A DNA stretch of 12,764 bases from Clostridiales bacterium. GTDB lineage: Bacteria; Bacillota; Clostridia; Oscillospirales; Oscillospiraceae. Both the position numbers and the translations under genes were made by a program. The notes below the pieces were generated by a model that did not search any database, was not told the DNA's origin, and worked only from the letters and a program-made list of their open reading frames with translations. Location of the stretch: the NCBI GenBank assembly GCA_012516225.1, contig JAAYWX010000360.1:1-12764 (forward strand). Direction: 5' to 3'. This document shows, piece by piece, positions 1 through 7,717 of this stretch. Every line of letters begins with the position of its first letter. The stretch's first letter is position 1.

Positions 1-1893
1 GAAAAGGCACAGAATCTGAAGCATGGCAGGGAAAAAATAGTAGCCAAGAACAAAAGCCGCCAAGTTCAGTCTCCCAGTGCGAAACGTAAGCAGGAAGAAA
101 AAGAGAAACTGCAAAAGCTTCAATTTGAGCTTGCGAAAAAAGCCCCCGTTAAAGTGTCAATCCCCGATGAAATAAATGTAGGTGAGCTTGCAAGCCGCAT
201 GAAAAAAACGGGAGCGGAGGTTGTACGCCAGCTTGTAAAGCTTGGCATAATGGCATCTCTTTCCGATGTTATAGACTATGAAACCGCTGCGCTTGTGGCA
301 ATGGAAATGGGTTGCAAGGTCGAGAAAGAAATCGTCATGACCGTTGAGGAAAGACTTATCGACGACCGCGAAGACAGACCGGAAGAACTGGTTCCGCGCG
401 CTCCGGTAGTCGTTGTTATGGGCCATGTTGACCACGGCAAAACATCTTTGCTTGACCGCATACGTCAGGCGAACGTCGCAAGCGGAGAGGCAGGCGGAAT
501 TACCCAGCACATCGGCGCATACCGTATAGAAGTAAACGGAAGTCCTATAACTTTCCTTGATACCCCGGGCCACGAAGCCTTCACTTCTATGCGTGCCCGC
601 GGAGCAATGGTTACCGACATAGCCATTCTTGTGGTCGCGGCGGACGACGGCATAATGCCTCAGACGGTAGAATCTATAAACCACGCAAAGGCGGCGGAAA
701 TTCCTATCATTGTGGCTATCAATAAAATGGATAAGCCGACGGCGAATCCCGATCGCATAAAGCAGCAGCTTACCGAGTATGGTCTTGTAAGCGAGGAATG
801 GGGAGGAGATACGATTATCTGCCCGATTTCCGCAAAGACTGGAATGGGAATAGACAATTTGCTTGAGATGGTTATACTTACCGCCGAAATGCGCGAACTC
901 AAAGCCAATCCGAACCGCGCGGCTAAGGGACCCGTTATAGAAGCGAGGCTTGACAACGGGCGCGGCCCAATTATGACTGTTCTTGTCCAGAACGGCACCT
1001 TGAGGCAGGGAGATATGATAATTGCCGGAACTTCCGTCGGTCATGTCAGACTTATGATAAACGATAAAGGTGAGAGGGTAACCGAAGCTGGACCGTCAGT
1101 CCCTGTTGAAATTGCCGGAATGTCAGAAGTTCCGATGGCTGGCGATACCTTTAATGCCGTTGACGACGAGCGCATGGCAAGGGAACTTGTTGCGCAGAGA
1201 AAGCAGCATAATAAAGACGCCCTTATAGGCGTACCGAAAAAAGTTTCCCTTGAAGATCTTTTTGCACAGATAAAGCAAGGAGAAATCAAAGACTTCAACA
1301 TTATAGTCAAGGCGGACGTTCAGGGAAGTGCCGAGGCCGTCAAAACTTCCCTGGAAAAGCTTTCGAACGAGGAAGTCCGGGTTAAAGTAATCCACTGTGC
1401 CGTTGGAGCCATAAGCGAATCTGATGTTATGCTTGCCGCAACGAGCGGAGCTCTTATAGTCGGCTTTAACGTACGTCCGGACAACGCCGCTCGTGACTAT
1501 GCCACAAGAGCAAATGTTGACATCAGAATGTACCGCGTTATTTATGACTGCATAAACGAGATTGAATCGGCCATGAAAGGTATGCTGGCACCTAAGTTTA
1601 AAGAAGCGGTCGTCGGGCATGCTGAAGTACGTCAGGTTATTAAGATTTCAAAAGTGGGTACAGTCTGCGGAAGCTATGTTACCGATGGGAAAATCGTCAG
1701 AAACAGCAGTGTTCGTGTTATCAGAGACGGAATAGTAATCTATGAAGGCGCTCTCTCATCCCTGCGCAGATTTAAGGATGACGTAAAAGAAGTCGCTGCA
1801 AACTATGAATGCGGTATAAGCATTGAAAAATTCAACGACGTTAAAGAAGGCGATGTCATTGAGTGCTATATCATGGAAAAAATCGTTGACTGA
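1..1893 (+). CDS. infB: Translation initiation factor IF-2 (5' partial)
   Basis: IF-2 is the GTPase that brings initiator fMet-tRNA to the 30S subunit and promotes 50S joining. The frame is open from base 1, so the start codon lies outside the window; the GTG at 154 is internal (a Val in the IF2_N domain), not the true start. The visible part is 630 residues. It begins with a Lys/Glu/Gln-rich linker (bases 1-150), then the IF2_N domain (about 150-330), then the GTPase domain with G1 GHVDHGKT at 421-444, G3 DTPGHEAF, G4 NKMD and G5 SAK, then the beta-barrel and the C-terminal IF2 domains that bind fMet-tRNA. All GTPase motifs are intact. It is the first visible gene of a + strand operon that continues with rbfA. 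In related bacteria nusA and ylxR usually lie upstream. The identification is essentially certain. Confidence 0.98.
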   Translation, partial: EKAQNLKHGREKIVAKNKSRQVQSPSAKRKQEEKEKLQKLQFELAKKAPVKVSIPDEINVGELASRMKKTGAEVVRQLVKLGIMASLSDVIDYETAALVAMEMGCKVEKEIVMTVEERLIDDREDRPEELVPRAPVVVVMGHVDHGKTSLLDRIRQANVASGEAGGITQHIGAYRIEVNGSPITFLDTPGHEAFTSMRARGAMVTDIAILVVAADDGIMPQTVESINHAKAAEIPIIVAINKMDKPTANPDRIKQQLTEYGLVSEEWGGDTIICPISAKTGMGIDNLLEMVILTAEMRELKANPNRAAKGPVIEARLDNGRGPIMTVLVQNGTLRQGDMIIAGTSVGHVRLMINDKGERVTEAGPSVPVEIAGMSEVPMAGDTFNAVDDERMARELVAQRKQHNKDALIGVPKKVSLEDLFAQIKQGEIKDFNIIVKADVQGSAEAVKTSLEKLSNEEVRVKVIHCAVGAISESDVMLAATSGALIVGFNVRPDNAARDYATRANVDIRMYRVIYDCINEIESAMKGMLAPKFKEAVVGHAEVRQVIKISKVGTVCGSYVTDGKIVRNSSVRVIRDGIVIYEGALSSLRRFKDDVKEVAANYECGISIEKFNDVKEGDVIECYIMEKIVD

Positions 1894-1901
1894 AAAGCGC
1901 A

Positions 1902-1924
1902 GTTTTCTTACTGATAAGAAAAAC
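1902..1924 (+). other. Small intercistronic hairpin between infB and rbfA
   Basis: GTTTTCTTA, a CTGA loop and TAAGAAAAAC form a 9 bp stem with one bulge, starting 8 bases after the infB stop. No T-run follows, so it is not a good intrinsic terminator. It could protect the infB mRNA 3' end or mark a processing site; neither is shown. The rest of the 159-base spacer up to the rbfA start holds two copies of CCGGACA (near 1924 and 1949) and no gene that I can support. Confidence 0.35.
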
Positions 1925-2052
1925 CGGACAGCCAAACCTTTTTCTCTGCCGGACATTCGAGATGCCCGAACTCCGTTCAATCAGTTTACGCGGGAACAGA
2001 GCAGTTTTGTTTACAGCCTTTTCCATTGACTTCAGCGAAAGGAATGATTATT

Positions 2053-2454
2053 ATGGCAGGCTACAGGTTGGACAGAATAAATGACGATATTCAGCTTGTT
2101 ATGAGCGAACTTCTGCGCTCTATTAAAGACCCGCGGATAAATCAGGGAATGATAAGCGTTACAAGAATTGAAACCACCGGTGACCTCCGATACTGCAAGG
2201 TGTATATCAGCGTTTACGGACTTGAAAGCGAAAAGGAATTGAAAAAGGGACTGAAATCGGCTTCAGGCTGGTTTAGGCGTGAACTCGGGAAAAGGCTCAG
2301 CCTGCGTTATACTCCGGAGCTTATCTTTGAGCTTGACAACTCAATTGAGCATGGAGCGCATATAAATCAGATAATTAACCAGCCCGGGTTTCTAAGCGAG
2401 AAACCGGATGAGCTCGTTTCGGGGGAAGATGCAAATGACGGTAACAATCAGTGA
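2053..2454 (+). CDS. rbfA: 30S ribosome-binding factor RbfA
   Basis: RbfA is a small KH-fold protein that binds the immature 30S subunit and helps the late steps of 16S rRNA 5'-end maturation; it matters most in the cold. The 133-residue product has the family hallmarks: an N-terminal RLDRIN segment, SIKDPRI, the central strand DLRYCKVYISVYG, and the C-terminal RYTPELIFELDNSIEHG signature, followed by a short acidic tail (GEDANDGNNQ). I chose the ATG at 2053 because AAAGGA at 2038-2043 sits 9 bases upstream. The in-frame TTG at 2026 and ATG at 2044 are less well placed. It follows infB by 159 bases and overlaps nrnA by 20 bases, so translation of the two is probably coupled. Length and order match the usual Firmicutes operon. 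Confidence 0.96.
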   Translation: MAGYRLDRINDDIQLVMSELLRSIKDPRINQGMISVTRIETTGDLRYCKVYISVYGLESEKELKKGLKSASGWFRRELGKRLSLRYTPELIFELDNSIEHGAHINQIINQPGFLSEKPDELVSGEDANDGNNQ

Positions 2455-3376
2455 AACAGTCAGTCTGCTTAAAGAACATGATAAATTTATCATAATAACA
2501 CACATAAGGCCGGATGGGGACACTATCGGAAGCGGCTCCGCGCTTTGCTATGCGCTCCGGAAAAGCAGCAAAACGGCTTACCTTTACAACAATACCCAGT
2601 TTGAGGACAGCTTCCCTTGGGTGGCAGCGCCATACATTGCCCCCGAGGGATTTGAACCCGAGTATACCGTGGCGGTTGACTTGGCGGATGAAAGTCTTTT
2701 TCCTGAAGGATTTAAGGGAAAAGTCAATCTTTGCATAGACCATCACGCTTCCAATACCATGTATGCGGAAAATATACTTCTCTGTCCTGAAAAAGCCTCC
2801 TGCGGTGAAGTCGTTATGGAAATCGTCAAGGAATTGAACGGCGGGCTTGACCCTACCGTTGCCGACCTTTTATATATTGCCGTATCTACCGATACCGGAT
2901 GTTTCCTTTACGGCAACACTACAGGAGATACTCTCCGCGCTGCTGCGGAACTGTGCGATGCGGGCGCTTCCAACACATATCTTAATAAGATTCTTTTCAG
3001 AACAAGCTCAAAAGCGCGCCTTACGCTTGAGGCCATGATTTTTTCATCGCTGCGCTATTATCACGACGGTCGTACAGTCATAGCGATAGTTACAAAGGAA
3101 ATGCTGAAAGAGGCCGGTGCAACAGAAAAGGACTGTCAGGATATTGCCGCCCTCCCGGGCAGGGTTGAAGGGGCGTTTTCAAGCGCAGTAATTAAGGAAG
3201 TTGACGAAAATAACTGCAAGATTTCCCTTAGAACCAACGGAATGGTAAATGCCAATAAAGTCTGTGCAAAGTTCGGAGGCGGCGGTCATAAAATGGCCTC
3301 TGGCTGTTCCATGAATAAAAACTGCTTTGAAGCGGCGGAAATTTTGGCAAACGCTATAGCAGAGGAGTTTGAATGA
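2435..3376 (+). CDS. nrnA: DHH-family bifunctional oligoribonuclease / PAP phosphatase NrnA
   Basis: NrnA-type proteins degrade short RNA oligomers (nanoRNA) to mononucleotides and dephosphorylate 3'-phosphoadenosine 5'-phosphate. The 313-residue product has the DHH domain, with the metal-binding HIRPDGD motif near residues 23-29, an Asp in AVDLAD near 82, and the signature DHHASN at 102-107. The C-terminal DHHA1 domain carries GGGGHKMASG near residues 281-290. All expected metal ligands are present. The start at ATG 2435 is preferred because GGGGGAAG lies just upstream at 2420-2427; ATG codons at 2408 and 2429 are less consistent with that site. The gene overlaps rbfA at its start and truB by 4 bases (ATGA) at its end, typical of translational coupling. 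Some nrnA products in other bacteria also act on pGpG, which may matter given the HD-GYP gene in this window; that link is speculative. Confidence 0.94.
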   Translation: MTVTISETVSLLKEHDKFIIITHIRPDGDTIGSGSALCYALRKSSKTAYLYNNTQFEDSFPWVAAPYIAPEGFEPEYTVAVDLADESLFPEGFKGKVNLCIDHHASNTMYAENILLCPEKASCGEVVMEIVKELNGGLDPTVADLLYIAVSTDTGCFLYGNTTGDTLRAAAELCDAGASNTYLNKILFRTSSKARLTLEAMIFSSLRYYHDGRTVIAIVTKEMLKEAGATEKDCQDIAALPGRVEGAFSSAVIKEVDENNCKISLRTNGMVNANKVCAKFGGGGHKMASGCSMNKNCFEAAEILANAIAEEFE

Positions 3377-4242
3377 ACGGAATTATCCTTGTTGATAAGC
3401 CTCAGGGCTTTACAAGCCATGACGTGGTTTCAAAGCTGAGGGGAATTCTTTATGAGAGGCGTATCGGTCATTCGGGCACGCTTGACCCGATGGCTACAGG
3501 CCTTCTTGTTGTTTTTGTCGGCAGGGCGACAAGAGCTGTCGCATTCGCCGAAAATCACGAAAAGGAATATATAGCAGGACTTCGTTTCGGCATCGTTACG
3601 GATACTCAGGACATAACCGGAAATATAATAGACACCTGCGGCAGGACAGTGCCAAAAGACGAACTTATCGGCATTCTGCCTGAATTTATGGGTGATGTAG
3701 ACCAGATTCCTCCTATGTATTCCGCAATAAAAGTGGGAGGAAAGAAGCTATACGAACTTGCAAGAAGCGGGGTTGAAGTCAAAAGGGAAGCCCACCGCGT
3801 TACTATCAAAGAGCTTGAGCTTTTGGGCGAGGATGGCGGGGACTATATCCTGCGTGTCTTGTGTTCAAAAGGAACGTATGTCCGTACTCTTTGCCATGAC
3901 ATAGGTCAGCGGCTTGGAACAGGGGCGGTGCTGTCATCTCTCAGGCGAATAAAAGCCGGAAACTTTTCGATAGATGACGCTCATACAATTGAGGAAATAA
4001 AAACCTTAGCTGACGAGGAAAGGCTTGGGGAGATAATTTTACCCGTTGATTCCATGTTTGAGGGATTTCCGCACATAACTTTAACCGAAAGCCAAAAGAA
4101 GAAATGCCTCTGCGGGAACAGTTTTGAAATCGCTGCACCGGACGGACAATACCGTGTTTATGCTGAGGACGGCGTTTTTTTGATGCTTGGCTGTGTCGAA
4201 AACGGTATTTTGCGCACGATAAAAAGCTTCTTTGAGGTGTAG
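3373..4242 (+). CDS. truB: tRNA pseudouridine(55) synthase TruB
   Basis: TruB converts uridine 55 in the T-loop of tRNAs to pseudouridine. The 289-residue product opens with GIILVDKPQGFTSHDVV. It carries the catalytic-Asp motif GHSGTLDPMATGLL with the nucleophile at Asp38, the YSAIKVGGKKLYELAR segment, and SKGTYVRTL near the centre, where the conserved Arg contacts RNA. The last 70 or so residues form a TruB C-terminal, PUA-like domain. The ATG overlaps the nrnA stop as ATGA, with GAGGAG a few bases upstream, so the start is well defined. The length is normal for the family and no key residue is missing. Confidence 0.97.
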   Translation: MNGIILVDKPQGFTSHDVVSKLRGILYERRIGHSGTLDPMATGLLVVFVGRATRAVAFAENHEKEYIAGLRFGIVTDTQDITGNIIDTCGRTVPKDELIGILPEFMGDVDQIPPMYSAIKVGGKKLYELARSGVEVKREAHRVTIKELELLGEDGGDYILRVLCSKGTYVRTLCHDIGQRLGTGAVLSSLRRIKAGNFSIDDAHTIEEIKTLADEERLGEIILPVDSMFEGFPHITLTESQKKKCLCGNSFEIAAPDGQYRVYAEDGVFLMLGCVENGILRTIKSFFEV

Positions 4243-4310
4243 CCGTCCGCGCTCTTATATTTCCCGCCGGCATCAGAGAAATTTTTCGGCTTTTGGGAGG
4301 TGCTGTACCT

Positions 4311-5216
4311 ATGTCAGCATATACAGATAACAAGGCTGTTATTGCGCTCGGTTTTTTTGACGGAGTCCACAGGGGACATGCCGAGCTTATAAAAACAGCA
4401 AAACGCCGGGCAGAACAAATCGGTGCGCTTCCTGCCGTGCTTTCTTTTGACGCAAGCCCGGAATCCGTGGTTACAGGCCGCAGCGTCCCGCTTATAGGAA
4501 GCGCAAGGACACGGGCGGAAATAATACGCCGGCTCTTCGGAGTTGAAACGGTGATAATATACCACTTTGATAAAAGTACTATGACCATGCACTGGAAAGA
4601 ATTTATAAACTCCCTTGTCGCAGAATACTCTGCCGCACATATTGTTATAGGCCATGACTTTAGATGCGGTTATAAAGGAGAGGGCACTCCGGAAAAAATT
4701 TCAAGCTATTGCGCTGAAATCGGGATAGGCTGCGACGTTGTTCCAAAATTCACGCTTGAAGGAATAACCGTAAGTTCAACATATATAAGAGAGCTTATCT
4801 CAGCAGGTGAAATCGAAAGGGCCAATTATTTTCTCGGACACTTCTATATTTTTGCAGGAACCGTTGAGGACGGTCGCAAGGTTGGGAGACATCTGGGAAC
4901 ACCTACGATAAACCTTGAGGGCGACGACCCGAACCTTGTGCTGCCTGCAAGGGGGGTTTACGCGACCAAGGCTGTTTTTGATAATCAGGAAAGGCCCTCC
5001 GTTACAAACATAGGCATAAGACCGACGTTCGGCGACAGCGGAAATGTAACGGTTGAAACATATATTATCGATTACAACGGTGATTTATACGGAAAATATG
5101 TAAGGCTGGAATTTTACAAATATTTGCGTCCGGAAAAAAAGTTCGGCAGTTCTGCCGAGCTTAGCGCCCAGATTGCCGCAGACATTGAAACAGCGAAAAA
5201 GGTGCTTGATACTTAA
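4311..5216 (+). CDS. ribF: Bifunctional riboflavin kinase / FAD synthetase
   Basis: RibF makes FMN from riboflavin and ATP, then adenylylates FMN to FAD. The N-terminal nucleotidyltransferase domain shows GFFDGVHRGH at residues 14-23, containing the HxGH-type site, then GHDFRCGYKGEG, and SSTYIREL near 155-162. The C-terminal riboflavin kinase domain begins near residue 183 and has GRHLGTPTIN at 192-201, the NIGIRPTFG segment and the VETYIIDYNGDLYG segment with the conserved catalytic-type Glu. The product is 301 residues, the usual length. The start is the ATG at 4311, with GGGAGG at 4295-4300 ten bases upstream; a TTG at 4293 lies before that site and is rejected. It follows truB by 68 bases and is the last gene before a strong hairpin. 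No FMN riboswitch is seen upstream. Confidence 0.97.
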   Translation: MSAYTDNKAVIALGFFDGVHRGHAELIKTAKRRAEQIGALPAVLSFDASPESVVTGRSVPLIGSARTRAEIIRRLFGVETVIIYHFDKSTMTMHWKEFINSLVAEYSAAHIVIGHDFRCGYKGEGTPEKISSYCAEIGIGCDVVPKFTLEGITVSSTYIRELISAGEIERANYFLGHFYIFAGTVEDGRKVGRHLGTPTINLEGDDPNLVLPARGVYATKAVFDNQERPSVTNIGIRPTFGDSGNVTVETYIIDYNGDLYGKYVRLEFYKYLRPEKKFGSSAELSAQIAADIETAKKVLDT

Positions 5217-5220
5217 CGGT

Positions 5221-5322
5221 CAAAAATAAAAAGAGCTTTTGCGCTCCTGTCTTCCTAAATCTGCTTAGCATTGAGGGTTTAGGAAAACAGGGCTGCGCTA
5301 AAAGCTCTTGTTTCTTTCTTTC
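5221..5322. terminator. Bidirectional terminator with long bipartite hairpin
   Basis: Two nested inverted repeats lie between the convergent ribF and pfp. The outer stem pairs AAGAGCTTTTGCGC (5231-5244) with GCGCTAAAAGCTCTT (5295-5309), with one bulged A. The inner stem pairs CCTGTCTTCCTAAA (5246-5259) with TTTAGGAAAACAGG (5278-5291), with one mismatch. A loop of about 18 bases remains. On the + strand the stem is followed by a T-rich run (GTTTCTTTCTTT). On the - strand it is followed by TTTTTATTTTT. It can therefore end transcription from both sides. Confidence 0.85.
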
Positions 5323-5334
5323 GTTAGATATTCT

Positions 5335-6585
5335 CTATTTTGCGAGGACTTTTTTCAGCCGTGCATAGCGGGGGAGAGAGTTTTCATAGACTCTCTCAGG
5401 CTGCCCCTGAATCAATGGAAGCGCATAATCTATAAATTCTTGAGTTACATTATTTCCGCTTTTGGCTATCCATTCGAGCGGTACTTTCTTTTCAAGATTG
5501 GCTACGCTTTTAAGCGGAAGCAATTTCGTTTCACAGCTATAATTTCCGTTTACGGTTTTGCGTTCGAAAGCTACCATTTTTCCTGTTTCCCCGGCGACAG
5601 CCGCTTCAACCGCAGCTTTTCCGGCGAGCACAGCTTCGTCCAAATCGGTCTTTGAAGCAAGGTGCGCCCCACAGCGCTGAAGCAGGCTCAGTTCAATTCC
5701 GCGTACTTTGGCTCCTGTTCTGCGTTTAAGTTCATCCGCAAGCTGAACCGCCAGCCCGCCGAGCTGAGAGTGCCCAAAAGCGTCTTTTTCCTTTGCCAGA
5801 GAAGAACCGTATTCGGAGATGAATTTCCCGTTTGCATCATGTATTCCTTCCGATACGGCAATAAGGACATTCCCTTGCTTTTTATACAGGTCTGCAACTT
5901 CCGAGCAGAATTTTTCATAGTCAAAATCAACTTCAGGCAGATAAATAAGGTCCGGCCCGGAACCGCAGAAGCTTGCCAGCGCAGCGCTTCCGGCAAGCCA
6001 TCCGGCGTGCCTTCCCATAATTTCTATGACAGTAATCATTCCAGTATCATAAACACGGGCGTCTTTGGAAACCTCCATACAAGATGTGGCAATATATTTT
6101 GCGGCACTGCCGAATCCCGGGCAATGGTCGGTACCGTAAAGGTCATTATCTATGGTTTTGGGAACACCTATTACGCGGCATTCATATCCGATTCTGTCAA
6201 GATATCGGCTTATCTTTTCACAGGTGTCCATAGAATCGTTTCCGCCGTTATAGAAGAAATAACGGACGTCGTATTTTTTGAAGATTTCCAGAATACGCTT
6301 GAAGTCTTTGTCATCCTTATCCGGGTCTGCGATTTTATATCTGACCGAACCAAGTTCGGAGGATGGGGTGTTTTTTAAAAGTTCAAGCTCATAGGGGTCC
6401 TCTTCATCCATTATATAAAGCCTGTCATTCAGAACACCTTTTATTCCGTGGGCGGCACCGTAAACTTTTGTGATGCATTCCGCGTCAAGAGCCGTTCTGA
6501 TGACTCCATAAGCGCTTGCGTTTATTACCGCGGTAGGCCCGCCTGACTGCCCGATTATACAGGCACCTCTGAGAGTTTTTTCCAT
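5335..6585 (-). CDS. pfp: Pyrophosphate-dependent 6-phosphofructokinase
   Basis: This enzyme phosphorylates fructose 6-phosphate to fructose 1,6-bisphosphate and probably uses pyrophosphate rather than ATP, which makes the step reversible. The 416-residue product has GQSGGP at 12-17, GGNDSMDT at 114-121, PKTIDND at 142-148 with the catalytic Asp, and MGRHAGW at 190-196. From family knowledge, Asp in place of the second Gly of GGDG, together with Lys in PKTIDND (ATP enzymes have PGTIDND), marks pyrophosphate users; both are present here. The first acidic position is Asn rather than Asp (GGND). The length exceeds the roughly 320 residues of ATP-type bacterial PfkA. The start at 6585 has GGAGGT 6-7 bases upstream; the upstream extension of the frame (to 6654) is AT-rich and lacks a site. 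It is divergent from fba, the next glycolytic step. Phosphate-donor specificity is inferred from residues only. Confidence 0.93.
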   Translation of the reverse strand: MEKTLRGACIIGQSGGPTAVINASAYGVIRTALDAECITKVYGAAHGIKGVLNDRLYIMDEEDPYELELLKNTPSSELGSVRYKIADPDKDDKDFKRILEIFKKYDVRYFFYNGGNDSMDTCEKISRYLDRIGYECRVIGVPKTIDNDLYGTDHCPGFGSAAKYIATSCMEVSKDARVYDTGMITVIEIMGRHAGWLAGSAALASFCGSGPDLIYLPEVDFDYEKFCSEVADLYKKQGNVLIAVSEGIHDANGKFISEYGSSLAKEKDAFGHSQLGGLAVQLADELKRRTGAKVRGIELSLLQRCGAHLASKTDLDEAVLAGKAAVEAAVAGETGKMVAFERKTVNGNYSCETKLLPLKSVANLEKKVPLEWIAKSGNNVTQEFIDYALPLIQGQPERVYENSLPRYARLKKVLAK

Positions 6586-6641
6586 AATTAACCTCCATAT
6601 CCTCATAAAAATAATTATGATGAAAAAAATTCCCTTATATG

Positions 6642-6670
6642 TTGATGATAACACATTTTTGGAGTAAAAT
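6642..6670 (+). promoter_or_regulatory. Sigma-A-type promoter for fba
   Basis: TTGATG at 6642-6647 and TAAAAT at 6665-6670 are separated by exactly 17 bases and match the -35 and -10 consensus at 4/6 and 5/6. Transcription would start near 6677, giving an approximately 50-base leader before the fba ATG. The leader holds the perfect 12-base palindrome AATTTTAAAATT at 6691-6702, which could be a binding site or simply AT-rich sequence. I could not define a convincing promoter for the divergent pfp in the same 142 bp. Confidence 0.65.
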
Positions 6671-6727
6671 ACATCCGTATGGTAGTTTTTAATTTTAAAA
6701 TTTTATTAACTTAAGGAGCTGAGTTTT

Positions 6728-7663
6728 ATGCCGATTGTAACATCAACCGAAATGTTCAGGAAAGCGTATGAAGGACATTATGCGATAGGCGCTTTCAATG
6801 TCAACAATATGGAAATAATACAGGGCATAACCGAGGCAGCGGCAGAGGTTCGTTCTCCGGTTATTCTGCAGGTATCTGCTGGCGCTCGGAAATATGCAAC
6901 ACACATATATCTTATGAAGCTGATTGAAGCGGCTGTGGAGGATACGGGTCTTCCCATTTGTGTCCACCTTGACCACGGCGACAGCTTTGAAATATGCAAG
7001 TCTTGCATAGACGGCGGCTTTTCGTCCGTTATGATAGACGGTTCACACCTGAGCTTTGAAGAAAATATAGCCCTGACTAAAAAAGTAGTCGATTATGCAC
7101 ATGACAGGGGAGTTGTTGTAGAAGCAGAACTCGGCAGGCTTGCCGGAATTGAGGATGCCATAAACGTTAGTGAAGAGGACAGCTCCTACACGCATCCCGA
7201 TGAAGTGGAAGAATTCGTATCGCGCACAGGCTGCGACTCCCTTGCAATTGCAATAGGAACAAGCCATGGCGCATTCAAGTTCAAGCCCGGCACAAAACCT
7301 CAGCTCCGTTTTGATATTCTTGCAGAGGTTGAAAAAAGGCTTCCGGGATTTCCGATAGTTCTGCACGGTGCCTCATCTGTTATCCCTAAATATGTAGATA
7401 TAATAAACGCCAACGGCGGCAATCTTAAAGACGCTATAGGAATTCCGGAAGAAATGCTGAGAGAGGCAGCAAGAATGGCTGTTTGCAAAATTAATATTGA
7501 TTCCGACCTTCGCCTTGCAATGACGGCCGGAATACGCGAAACAATGGCTAAATACCCAGATGCGTTTGACCCAAGAAAATATCTTTCTCCCGCAAGGGAT
7601 AATATACGTGAACTTGTGAAAAGCAAAATAGTAAATGTTCTTGGAAGCGACGGAAAAGCCTAA
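6728..7663 (+). CDS. fba: Class II fructose-bisphosphate aldolase
   Basis: This zinc-dependent aldolase cleaves fructose 1,6-bisphosphate to dihydroxyacetone phosphate and glyceraldehyde 3-phosphate, and runs the reverse in gluconeogenesis. The 311-residue product has the class II signature CVHLDHGD with catalytic Asp82 and zinc ligand His83, a VVVEAELG strand at about 130-136, GTSHG with zinc ligand His180, LHGASS with His213, and the NIDSD phosphate-binding segment. All catalytic residues are intact. The ATG at 6728 has AAGGAG at 6713-6718, nine bases upstream. It is divergent from pfp, whose product is its substrate, and is followed after 54 bases by the degenerate P-type ATPase gene with no terminator between. 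A related tagatose- or ketose-bisphosphate aldolase role cannot be excluded, but the pfp pairing favours Fba. Confidence 0.94.
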   Translation: MPIVTSTEMFRKAYEGHYAIGAFNVNNMEIIQGITEAAAEVRSPVILQVSAGARKYATHIYLMKLIEAAVEDTGLPICVHLDHGDSFEICKSCIDGGFSSVMIDGSHLSFEENIALTKKVVDYAHDRGVVVEAELGRLAGIEDAINVSEEDSSYTHPDEVEEFVSRTGCDSLAIAIGTSHGAFKFKPGTKPQLRFDILAEVEKRLPGFPIVLHGASSVIPKYVDIINANGGNLKDAIGIPEEMLREAARMAVCKINIDSDLRLAMTAGIRETMAKYPDAFDPRKYLSPARDNIRELVKSKIVNVLGSDGKA

Positions 7664-7717
7664 GCAGCCGATTATGGCCCGGGCAAACAGAACAATAAAA
7701 GGTTCGGGAGGATGGCA

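Noticed and set aside
157..1044. Long open frame of 295 codons on the - strand inside infB
   Set aside because: It lies wholly opposite the highly conserved IF-2 coding region, has no recognisable domain, and is best explained as a frame shadow.
2026..2052. Upstream TTG (2026) and ATG (2044) starts for rbfA
   Set aside because: The ribosome binding site at 2038-2043 is correctly spaced only for the ATG at 2053, which also matches the usual RbfA N-terminus.
4243..4310. Possible terminator or regulatory RNA between truB and ribF
   Set aside because: Only short CCG/CGG pairing is visible, with no stable stem and no FMN riboswitch features.
5662..6378. 238-codon open frame on the + strand opposite pfp
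   Set aside because: The - strand encodes a complete phosphofructokinase with all motifs; the + strand product resembles nothing known.
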